DNA from: Pseudomonadota bacterium
GTDB lineage: Bacteria; Pseudomonadota; Alphaproteobacteria; Rhizobiales; Xanthobacteraceae
Direction of reading: 5' to 3'
DNA: 9,912 nucleotides
Assembly (NCBI GenBank): GCA_021779635.1
Contig: JAJYAH010000196.1
Location: 1-9,912 of the forward strand
In this document: piece by piece, positions 1 to 6,392 of the stretch
How positions within the stretch are numbered: position 1 is the stretch's first letter
Layout: every line of letters begins with the position of its first letter
Made by a program: the position numbers and the translations under genes
Notes under the pieces: generated by a model
Databases searched by the model: none
What the model was told of the DNA's origin: nothing
What the model saw: the letters and a program-made list of their open reading frames with translations, nothing else

Positions 1-860
1 AGGGAACGCGCAATGCGTGGGATGCTCTATTTTCAGGTGCGCTCGCAGGGATGAAGTTCACGAAAGTAATCGTGACTCATTATCACCCTGATCACATCGG
101 ATTGGCGGGTTGGTTGTGTGAGCGCTTTTGCCTGCCCCTGCTGACCAGCCAAACGAGCTACCTTGGTTGCATCAACATTTCGCTCAATCCCGGAGCATTC
201 GAGGATCTGTCCTATCGTGAGTTCTATACGCGTCATGGCATGTCCGACGAGACCGCGAACATTGTCAGTACTCAGGGCCATTCGTATTTGAGCATGGTTG
301 CGCCGCTACCGAGGACATTCCAGCGGCTCGTCAAAGGGGATGAACTGATACTGGGTGGGCGTAGATTCGATGTCCTTTCCGGCGATGGCCACGCTCCTGA
401 ACAGATCATGCTTTTCAGCAGCGAGGGCCATGTTCTACTGTCCGCTGACCAAGTGATCGCCAAGATATCGCCGAATATCAGCGTTTGGGCAGTCGAACCA
501 GATGGCGACCCCCTCGGTCTCTATCTGCGCTCCCTACGCGAACTTGACCGTACTATGCCTCGAGACACGCTGGTGCTCGCCGGACACAAGCTTCCTTTCT
601 TCGGGCTCCATCGTAGGTGTCGCGAGTTGGCTGAACACCATGAAGAGCGTTGCCAGCTTATTCTCGACGCATGCCGGGCGAGCCCGAGAATGGTCGCAGA
701 TCTGACGTCCGTCCTTTTCAAGCGAGAACTCGATCCTCACCAACTGAGTTTTGCTTTCAGCGAGGCTCACGCCCACACAAACCATCTAGTACGCCGCGGA
801 GAGCTTACTTGGTTCGAGGAGTTCGGCCGCCGCAAACTGATTGCTCGAACACAAGTCTAA
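1..860 (+). CDS. MBL-fold metallo-hydrolase, 5' end outside the window
   Basis: Zinc-dependent hydrolase of the metallo-beta-lactamase fold; the substrate cannot be told from sequence. The frame is open from the first complete codon at position 3, and the residues before the ATG at 51 read like normal family sequence (RNAWDALFSGALAG), so the true start lies upstream and 51 is an internal methionine. From the ATG at 51, the ligand set is intact: the HxHxDH motif (H10, H12, D14, H15), a GDGHAPEQ motif (H114), SADQV (D133) and LAGHKLP (H179). Residues after about 180 form a helical, winged-helix-like C-terminal region ending at TAA 858-860, as in the subgroup often annotated only as MBL fold metallo-hydrolase or glyoxalase II-like. 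About 50-60 N-terminal residues are missing from view. It points away from the conjugation genes and is probably unrelated to transfer. The fold is certain; its role is unknown. Confidence 0.9.
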   Translation, partial: GTRNAWDALFSGALAGMKFTKVIVTHYHPDHIGLAGWLCERFCLPLLTSQTSYLGCINISLNPGAFEDLSYREFYTRHGMSDETANIVSTQGHSYLSMVAPLPRTFQRLVKGDELILGGRRFDVLSGDGHAPEQIMLFSSEGHVLLSADQVIAKISPNISVWAVEPDGDPLGLYLRSLRELDRTMPRDTLVLAGHKLPFFGLHRRCRELAEHHEERCQLILDACRASPRMVADLTSVLFKRELDPHQLSFAFSEAHAHTNHLVRRGELTWFEEFGRRKLIARTQV

Positions 861-1004
861 TCGGGTTACCTCCACGGTCACGCTGGTGAGGGTGCCGCGG
901 TCGTGCGGTACATGCGCAATGCAGTAGCGCACGCGCTCAGGTTCTCCGGCGGAATGGAGCTTGTCGCTCCCGATCTCGTAAATGACAACACTTCTAATCT
1001 ATGT

Positions 1005-1051
1005 TAGTCGTCCTAGCGCGTATAGGACAATATATCTCTGGTATACGACTA
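1005..1051. promoter_or_regulatory. AT-rich patch with nested inverted repeats
   Basis: Within GC-rich surroundings this AT-rich patch holds an inner inverted repeat, GTCCTA (1010-1015) and TAGGAC (1023-1028) around 7 nt. An outer pair, TAGTCGT (1005-1011) and ACGACTA (1045-1051), encloses it, and a GTATAC palindrome sits at 1041-1046. It lies 57 bp upstream of the small gene at 1108. An operator or promoter region for that gene is the simplest reading; a recombination or insertion scar is an alternative. No convincing -35/-10 pair with normal spacing was found. Confidence 0.35.
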
Positions 1052-1107
1052 GAGGGCGCGTCATCGCCTTGCATAGTCCCATTACGAGCGTTGAAGGCAA
1101 CCCTCCC

Positions 1108-1251
1108 ATGGACGACGATACCGACATCGAATGGCACCGCGCGCAAATCGCAAAGAACCGCACGCTCATCGAGGAACTGGAAGCGGGCGGCACCGTTGGC
1201 GGCGACGTCCTTTCTGAAACGCAGGCTATGATTGATCGCCTCAAAGACTGA
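1108..1251 (+). CDS. Small hypothetical protein, 47 residues
   Basis: I do not recognise a named family, although small acidic proteins of this style (a WHRxQIxKNRxLIxxLE pattern) are common hypotheticals in rhizobia. The product is acidic at the N-terminus (MDDDTDIEW), followed by a helical, heptad-like stretch over roughly residues 9-25, a glycine-rich turn (AGGTVGG) and a second short helix to the C-terminus. It may be a small two-helix protein that dimerises or binds a partner. The ATG at 1108 is preferred over the upstream in-frame ATG at 982. A GAAGG lies 10 nt before it, and the extra 42 residues would be encoded by the AT-rich inverted-repeat patch and do not look like protein sequence. 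No membrane segment or cysteine is present. The function is unknown. Confidence 0.5.
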   Translation: MDDDTDIEWHRAQIAKNRTLIEELEAGGTVGGDVLSETQAMIDRLKD

Positions 1252-1395
1252 ATAGCACAATCTGAGTTGGTCATTGCGGCCGACGAAAGCGAACCTTTGA
1301 AAGGCTGACCGGCCGAGTGCATTCAACAACGGCATGGCTAACGTCTTGCTTGGGCAAACGGCAGCCATTCCGCACGATGGCCGTGCAGCGCCGGC

Positions 1396-1430
1396 TTGGC
1401 CCGCCCGCGGTGAGCGCGGCGGGCAGCCAA
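1396..1430. terminator. Strong GC hairpin between convergent genes, possible terminator
   Basis: GCCCGCC (1399-1405) pairs with GGCGGGC (1418-1424). An inner CGC/GCG pair (1406-1408 with 1414-1416) extends the stem past a one-base bulge, and TTG/CAA (1396-1398 and 1428-1430) can add to the outside. It lies between the small plus-strand gene (ending 1251) and the minus-strand MFS gene (ending 1512), where a two-way terminator would be expected. Neither side has a clear T tract, so it is not a classic intrinsic terminator. I see no gene in 1252-1511. Confidence 0.25.
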
Positions 1431-1511
1431 AAGCTTAGCCTAACACACACCTCAACGTGTCCGTGTTGCCGTCGGCGAAACGTTGTTTGGCGAAGCTGTC
1501 CTTGCTCCCGG

Positions 1512-2900
1512 TCACCATTCCATCCCTTCACGTGCCTCAAGGATGGGCTCCTCGATCGGCAGCATGATGGATCCGGCCCAACTGCCGAGCTCTGCACGCG
1601 GCTGGGCGAACCAGAGTTGGAGGTTTTGGCCAACAGTTCGCAGCCAAGGTACCGCGAACCACACCAGAGCGACCACCTGAAGAGCCGTGCTGAGACCGAA
1701 CGCAACTTGATACGCGACTGTCGGATAGTGACCGTCCTGAGCTGGCCATTGTCCGACGACCAGCCCCGTCCCGTATTGAACTACGAACGCCCAGCCGAAA
1801 TGAAGGAGGTTCAGAGCCCCGTTGGCACGCGCGGCAAGCTCCTTCGGAAAGTAATCGGCTATCATCGCATAGCTCAGGACAGTGGCAGCGCCCACGACTG
1901 ATACTACCGACCAGGATATAAGTGACGGCAATGGGGCGCGCAGAACCAGTGCGAGTTCGGCCATAACGAACAGCGCTGCTACTATAGCCAATAGCAACTC
2001 CGTTCTTATGCCGCGCCTACGGAGCTGGTCGGCAACAGTACCCAACATTAATGCCGCCAGGCTGATGCCGATAGCCATAATGAACAGTTGAATCATCTGG
2101 CTCTGCCGATCAAGTCCCTCCACGTCGGCAAGCCAGGGTGCAGCCCATAACGATTGCAAAGCCCACGATGATCCGATGCAGGCCGCTGAAAGAGGTGCAA
2201 TTCTCAGGAATCTGCGATCCAAATAGACGGACCACAAAGTCAGCGGCTGAGAGCTTGCAGCCTCCTCCGAATTCACCTCGGGCTCCGGAACTGCGAAGTA
2301 GATGAATCCGGCGACAGTGATTGTCAAAAAGGTCAAGACTTCGAAGAGGCCGCGCCAGCCAACCCAATCCAGCAACCAATTGGTCGGCGCGGTCGCGGTG
2401 ACAGCCCCAAGCGATCCCAGCATGATCATGCAACCGTTAACGAGCGCGATGCGCTCCTTGGGGAACCAGGTGACGATCGCCTTAAGCCCCGCCATCAAAG
2501 ACCCAGCCACCCCAAGCCCGATCATGGCACGACCAACAAGAAGCTCAGCGAATCCATCTGCTGTGCCGAACAGCGTGGCGCCAGCGACCGCCATAACGAG
2601 CAAGACAGCCTGGACCCGTCTGGGGCCGAACCGGTCCAGGAGCACTCCTATCGGAATCTGGGCCCCCGCAAAGACCAGGAAGTAGATCGAGGCGAGCAAC
2701 CCCGTGTTGGCGGCATCGAGCCCAAAACCGGAAGCCAGCGCCGGCGAAACCGCAGCATTGATGGTTCGAAAGAGATAAGAGAGATAGTAGCCGGCTGCAA
2801 AGGGAAGAAAGACGGAAAGGATCAAGCGCCACTTTGAAGGAGAGCGCTTCTGTGAGGCCTGTGCCTCGCCGACGAATTCCGCCCTCGAAGTTGGCGCCAT
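1512..2900 (-). CDS. Major facilitator superfamily (MFS) transporter
   Basis: Inner-membrane secondary transporter of 462 residues with a typical 12-helix MFS pattern. The first helix is near residues 26-43 (LILSVFLPFAAGYYLSYLF). The conserved motif A loop between helices 2 and 3 is present (GVLLDRFGPRR, about residues 85-95). A GWRGLF motif is near 181-186, and a hydrophilic central loop near 206-228 precedes the C-terminal six helices. A charged tail of about 35 residues follows the last helix. The reading frame runs upstream to 3065, but the ATG at 2900 is chosen: the longer form would overlap the preceding RHH gene by about 130 bp and add polar residues atypical of an MFS N-terminus. The ribosome site is weak (GAGCGAGAG lies rather far upstream). 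The gap from the RHH gene is 34 bp, so the two may be cotranscribed. The substrate is unknown; drug, sugar acid or anion transport are all possible. Confidence 0.88.
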   Translation of the reverse strand: MAPTSRAEFVGEAQASQKRSPSKWRLILSVFLPFAAGYYLSYLFRTINAAVSPALASGFGLDAANTGLLASIYFLVFAGAQIPIGVLLDRFGPRRVQAVLLVMAVAGATLFGTADGFAELLVGRAMIGLGVAGSLMAGLKAIVTWFPKERIALVNGCMIMLGSLGAVTATAPTNWLLDWVGWRGLFEVLTFLTITVAGFIYFAVPEPEVNSEEAASSQPLTLWSVYLDRRFLRIAPLSAACIGSSWALQSLWAAPWLADVEGLDRQSQMIQLFIMAIGISLAALMLGTVADQLRRRGIRTELLLAIVAALFVMAELALVLRAPLPSLISWSVVSVVGAATVLSYAMIADYFPKELAARANGALNLLHFGWAFVVQYGTGLVVGQWPAQDGHYPTVAYQVAFGLSTALQVVALVWFAVPWLRTVGQNLQLWFAQPRAELGSWAGSIMLPIEEPILEAREGMEW

Positions 2901-2934
2901 TGGCCGTGCAATCGGCTCTCGCTCTTTGAGTGAG

Positions 2935-3579
2935 CTAGTTCGGGAGTCGGCGAAAGTAGGAGTTGCTGCCGCCCTCCCCGGCGGCAGCAGAGATCGCGAG
3001 ATCCACGCCGGCGTCTTCAGCCGCTGGGTTATGTTGGCCATTTGAAGGACCAGAGTGCCGCTCACTTACTGTCGGCTGGGATTCGCCGGAGTTTCTGGAA
3101 TTGAGACGGTCGATCGTCTCCTGCATCAGGGGCTGGCCAAGCCGAACGCGCCGGTCGACCTGCTCGGCCAGAACCTTGAAGCGTTCGTCGCCGAGGAGAA
3201 CCGCCTCGCGCTGCCGCGACTGCGAAATTGGTGGCAATACTGCGAGATGATACCGCGCGTGCAGGGCGACAGTTTCAGCCACCATTCGCATGTCGCGTTC
3301 AAGGCGGTCGAACCTGACGCCCATATCGTCGAAACGCTCTCGTATGACATCTTCCGCAGATGGGGCTGCGCTCAGAAAGTGCTCAAGGGCAGCTTCCACG
3401 ACCATGCTCTTACCGATGCCGGGTCGTTCGGTTGCAGTACAAAGTCGATCGTAGAGCTCCTCAGTAAGCCGCACAGTCATCTTGCGGCTCCGCACAGTTT
3501 TACGCTTAGCAAGCGACGGAGATTCCGCTTCGCCGTGTCCGACCTGCATTTCGAGTTCGCTCTGCAACTGCATGACCAT
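2935..3579 (-). CDS. Second ribbon-helix-helix (CopG-like) protein, longer paralogue
   Basis: Predicted DNA-binding RHH protein of 214 residues. After a polar N-terminal extension of about 33 residues comes the RHH strand and helices (MTVRLTEELYDRL, then GIGKSMVVEAALEHFL, residues 34-69). A coiled-coil-like segment follows (RFDRLERDMRMVAETVALHARYHLAVLPP, about 89-117) and then a helix ERFKVLAEQVDRRVRLGQPL (132-151). The same blocks occur in the same order in the RHH protein at 3740-4189, so the two are paralogues. The last 55 or so residues are a serine-, glycine- and asparagine-rich tail absent from the shorter protein. A GGGGA Shine-Dalgarno sits 4 nt before the ATG at 3579 and 10 nt before an in-frame ATG at 3573, so the start may be the latter. 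It could be a relaxosome accessory protein or a repressor of the MFS gene that follows; sequence does not decide. Confidence 0.82.
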   Translation of the reverse strand: MVMQLQSELEMQVGHGEAESPSLAKRKTVRSRKMTVRLTEELYDRLCTATERPGIGKSMVVEAALEHFLSAAPSAEDVIRERFDDMGVRFDRLERDMRMVAETVALHARYHLAVLPPISQSRQREAVLLGDERFKVLAEQVDRRVRLGQPLMQETIDRLNSRNSGESQPTVSERHSGPSNGQHNPAAEDAGVDLAISAAAGEGGSNSYFRRLPN

Positions 3580-3739
3580 TCTTCCCCTTCGCCAAGAGCA
3601 CTAGGGTCACGATATCCGACACGATGGTCAGATCATCACGCCCCGCGAAATGAGAGAAGAACCTCATCGGCTTTGTTTTCAACCGGCCGAAGATGTCAGG
3701 TGTGGTCTGGCGTAGCAAAAGAAAGAAATGGCCGACCGA

Positions 3740-4189
3740 TCAAGCTGGACCCGGCTCGTTCGATTGTCTGACCTGCGTCTCGGTGTCGATGGATATTTCC
3801 TGTGCCAAGCTCTGGCCCTTGGCTAGCCTACGTGCCAGGGCCTCGACAAACCGCTCGTAGCGTTCCCGACCTTTGGCTTGCGCGGCAGGGAGCGCGGCGT
3901 CGGGCACCGGCGGTGTTGCGGTGAGCCAGAACCGCACGAATAGGGCCATCGCCTCGTTGGAGATGGTGACATGACGTTCGAGCCGCTCGACCTGACGCGT
4001 CAGCCGATCCAACCGCTTCCCGAGCGCCGCCTCCATTCTCTCCGAATTGTCCGGCGACAGAAACGAGGTGAGCGCCGTCTCGACGATGAAGGCCTGATGC
4101 AGCTTTTTCCGACCAGCATAGTCGGAAAGTTGCCTCGCCAGATCTGGCGGCAGGCGAAATGTATGTTTGGTCCGCATTTCCGTACTCAC
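3740..4189 (-). CDS. Ribbon-helix-helix (CopG-like) protein of the conjugation operon
   Basis: Small predicted DNA-binding protein of 149 residues, of the CopG-like type normally found directly after traG and before trbB in alphaproteobacterial conjugative elements. The RHH unit spans about residues 7-45 (KHTFRLPPDLARQL, then HQAFIVETALTSFL). A heptad-rich helix follows (RLDRLTRQVERLERHV, 59-74), then an FVRFWLTATPP block and a C-terminal helix (RYERFVEALARRLAKGQSL). Its GTG start shares the GTGA tetranucleotide with the traG stop, which suggests translational coupling; an in-frame ATG at 4177 is an alternative start that removes four residues. By analogy with other RHH proteins next to relaxases it probably binds oriT or an operon promoter, but this is inference. 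The operon appears to end here: a 160 bp gap follows instead of trbB. Confidence 0.87.
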   Translation of the reverse strand: MSTEMRTKHTFRLPPDLARQLSDYAGRKKLHQAFIVETALTSFLSPDNSERMEAALGKRLDRLTRQVERLERHVTISNEAMALFVRFWLTATPPVPDAALPAAQAKGRERYERFVEALARRLAKGQSLAQEISIDTETQVRQSNEPGPA

Positions 4190-6192
4190 AAGCCAAGGTC
4201 ATCGCCGGGATCCATCGCGGCCTGGCGGGCGATATCCATCCCCTGCTTTCTCAAGGTACTTGCGCGCTGGACTTCATCATCTGTTTCTTCCTCGGCGAAA
4301 TCGAATTCGGCCTTAGCCGGAGTGGGATCCGGCGCGACCTCTTCGTGCTCAGGAAGCTCTGGCTCGCGCCGAATGCCACCGTTGGCTTGATCGTTGATGG
4401 GCACGGCGTTCTGCGGCCGATTGATTGTTTTGGGTTCAGGGACGTTAGCGGTGGGCAGCGGCAGGTCTTTCCAGTCATCCTTCGGATTATTGCGAGCCTC
4501 TGCGGCACCATCGGGCTTCGCAGGCGGAATCACGCGCTCACGAAAGCGCTCGTCTTCGAAATAGCGGGCTTTCATGGCGCGGATCGGCAAGCATCCAGAA
4601 ATCAGGACCAACTCGTCATTCGACGGTAGTTGCATCACCTCCCCCGGCGTGAGCAACGGGCGTGCAGTTTCCTGCCGTGACACCATTAGATGTCCCAGCC
4701 ACGGGCTTAGCCTGTGGCCGGCATAATTTTTCATGGCGCGCAATTCGGTGGCCGTTCCCAGCGCGTCCGATATGCGCCGTGCGGTTCGTTCGTCATTGGT
4801 TGCGAAGCAAACGCGGACGTGACAATTGTCGAGGATAGAATTGTTCGGACCGTAGGCCTTTTCGATCTGATTGAGCGATTGGGCGATGAGAAAGCTTTTG
4901 AGCCCATAGCCCGCCATGAACGCCAACGCCGATTCGAAAAAGTCGAGCCTTCCCAGCGCAGGGAATTCATCCAGCATCAGCAACAGACGATGCCGGCGTT
5001 TTTGAGCATCGAGATCCTCCGTCAATCGCCGGCCGATTTGATTGAGGATCAGACGAATCAGCGGCTTGGTCCGACTGATGTCGGACGGCGGCACGACCAA
5101 ATACAACGAGGTGGGCTGCTTGCCCTCGACCAGATCACTGATTCGCCAATCGCTGCGTCGCGTCACCTGCGCTATAACGGGATCGCGATATAGACCGAGG
5201 AACGACATCGCCGTCGAAAGGACGCCAGAGCACTCGTTCTCACTTTTATTCATGAGCTCGCGCGCGGCTGAGGCAATGACGGGATGCGGACCTGATTTGC
5301 CAAGATGCGCTGTCGTCATCATGGCTTTCAATGTGGCTTCGATCGGCCGCTTCGGATCAGACAGAAAATTCGCGACGCCGGCGAGGGTTTTATCCTCCTC
5401 GGCGTAAAGCACATGCAGGATGGCACCTACCAGCAGCGAGTGACTCGTCTTTTCCCAGTGATTGCGCCTTTCCAAGGCTCCTTCCGGATCCACGAGCACG
5501 TCCGCAATGTTCTGGACATCGCGCACCTCCCATTCACCGCGGCGAACTTCCAGCAGGGGATTATAAGCGGCGGACCTTCGGTTGGTCGGATCGAACAGCA
5601 AGACGCGACCGTGCCTGGCACGAAAACCTGAGGTGAGATTCCAGTTCTCGCCTTTAATATCGTGCACAACACAACTACCCGACCAGGTCAGGAGCGTCGG
5701 GATGACCAGGCCGACGCCCTTGCCGCTGCGGGTCGGTGCGAAACAAAGGACATGCTCGGGTCCATCGTGCCGAAGGTAACTGCGGCCGAATCGGCCGAGC
5801 ACGACGCCGTCCGGGCCGTTGAGCTGCGCGGCCCGCACCTCCGATGCCGCCGCCCAACGCGCCGAGCCATAGGTCGCGGCCGTCTTTGCCTCGCGCGCTC
5901 GCCAGATCGACATCGCAAAGGCAACGACGATCGAGATGATTCCCCCTGATGCCGCGATACAGGCGCCTTGCAGGAATATTGTTGGTGCGTACGCATCATA
6001 TGCGTACCACCACCAGAAAAACGCCGGTGGAAGATAGACGGGTATCCCGCCAATCAGCTCAAACCACGGTTCTCCTAACCGCGGCTGAAATCCCAGCCTC
6101 CAGGCAACCCATTGTGTCGCCGCCCACACCGTGAGGAGCACGATGCTGAGCACGATACAGGTTTGGCCCCAAAGCACCTTGGTCGAGGACAT
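4186..6192 (-). CDS. traG: TraG/VirD4-type conjugative coupling protein
   Basis: Inner-membrane ATPase of 668 residues that brings the relaxase-DNA complex to the type IV secretion channel. Hydrophobic segments near residues 8-30, 50-62 and 72-95 form the N-terminal membrane anchor. The cytoplasmic domain carries Walker A (APTRSGKGVG, 152-161), the family sequence VVHDIKGENW (175-184), Walker B (LLLMLDEFPALG, 403-414) and a Q-rich AQSLNQI segment (437-443). The C-terminal 120 or so residues are acidic and proline-rich, a likely contact surface for relaxosome proteins. Length is normal and the frame is intact. The ATG at 6192 is the start because a TAG lies in frame only 12-15 nt upstream; no clear Shine-Dalgarno is seen. 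A 200 bp gap separates it from rlxS upstream, and its stop overlaps the start of the RHH gene. Dependence on a Trb-type channel is expected, but no channel gene is in the window. Confidence 0.96.
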   Translation of the reverse strand: MSSTKVLWGQTCIVLSIVLLTVWAATQWVAWRLGFQPRLGEPWFELIGGIPVYLPPAFFWWWYAYDAYAPTIFLQGACIAASGGIISIVVAFAMSIWRAREAKTAATYGSARWAAASEVRAAQLNGPDGVVLGRFGRSYLRHDGPEHVLCFAPTRSGKGVGLVIPTLLTWSGSCVVHDIKGENWNLTSGFRARHGRVLLFDPTNRRSAAYNPLLEVRRGEWEVRDVQNIADVLVDPEGALERRNHWEKTSHSLLVGAILHVLYAEEDKTLAGVANFLSDPKRPIEATLKAMMTTAHLGKSGPHPVIASAARELMNKSENECSGVLSTAMSFLGLYRDPVIAQVTRRSDWRISDLVEGKQPTSLYLVVPPSDISRTKPLIRLILNQIGRRLTEDLDAQKRRHRLLLMLDEFPALGRLDFFESALAFMAGYGLKSFLIAQSLNQIEKAYGPNNSILDNCHVRVCFATNDERTARRISDALGTATELRAMKNYAGHRLSPWLGHLMVSRQETARPLLTPGEVMQLPSNDELVLISGCLPIRAMKARYFEDERFRERVIPPAKPDGAAEARNNPKDDWKDLPLPTANVPEPKTINRPQNAVPINDQANGGIRREPELPEHEEVAPDPTPAKAEFDFAEEETDDEVQRASTLRKQGMDIARQAAMDPGDDLGL

Positions 6193-6330
6193 AAGCGCAA
6201 GGTGCTAAACCGCCACCATAGTTCAAGATGAGATCGCCGAGCATCGTACGCGGTGGGGCCATAGCGTGAAAATCGGACGGTTACTCTTAATGAGGTCAAA
6301 CAAGTTGTTCGCAAAACGCCCACGAGGCAC

Positions 6331-6387
6331 ATGCAACGGGCTCTGGCATCATTGGCGCGCAAATCTTGACCTTTCGGATGCAACGGG
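6331..6387. repeat. Pair of 10-bp direct repeats in the rlxS-traG gap
   Basis: ATGCAACGGG occurs at 6331-6340 and again at 6378-6387, 47 bp apart start to start, inside the 200 bp between the relaxase stop (6393) and traG start (6192). They could be protein-binding sites controlling traG or a chance match. Nothing else in this gap is recognisable, and no clear promoter hexamers were found. Confidence 0.3.
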
Positions 6388-6392
6388 GCCAA

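Noticed and set aside
994..1368. 124-codon open frame on the minus strand
   Set aside because: Antisense to the small gene at 1108 and running through the AT-rich patch; it matches no family and lacks a ribosome site.
1317..1901. 194-codon open frame on the plus strand
   Set aside because: Mostly antisense to the C-terminal half of the MFS gene; composition is not protein-like.
2901..3065. Upstream extension of the MFS transporter frame to 3065
   Set aside because: It would overlap the RHH gene by about 130 bp and adds 55 polar residues unlike an MFS N-terminus; the ATG at 2900 gives a normal length.
3055..3771. 238-codon open frame on the plus strand
   Set aside because: Antisense to the second RHH gene and the gap before it; the minus-strand RHH signature is clear and this frame has none.
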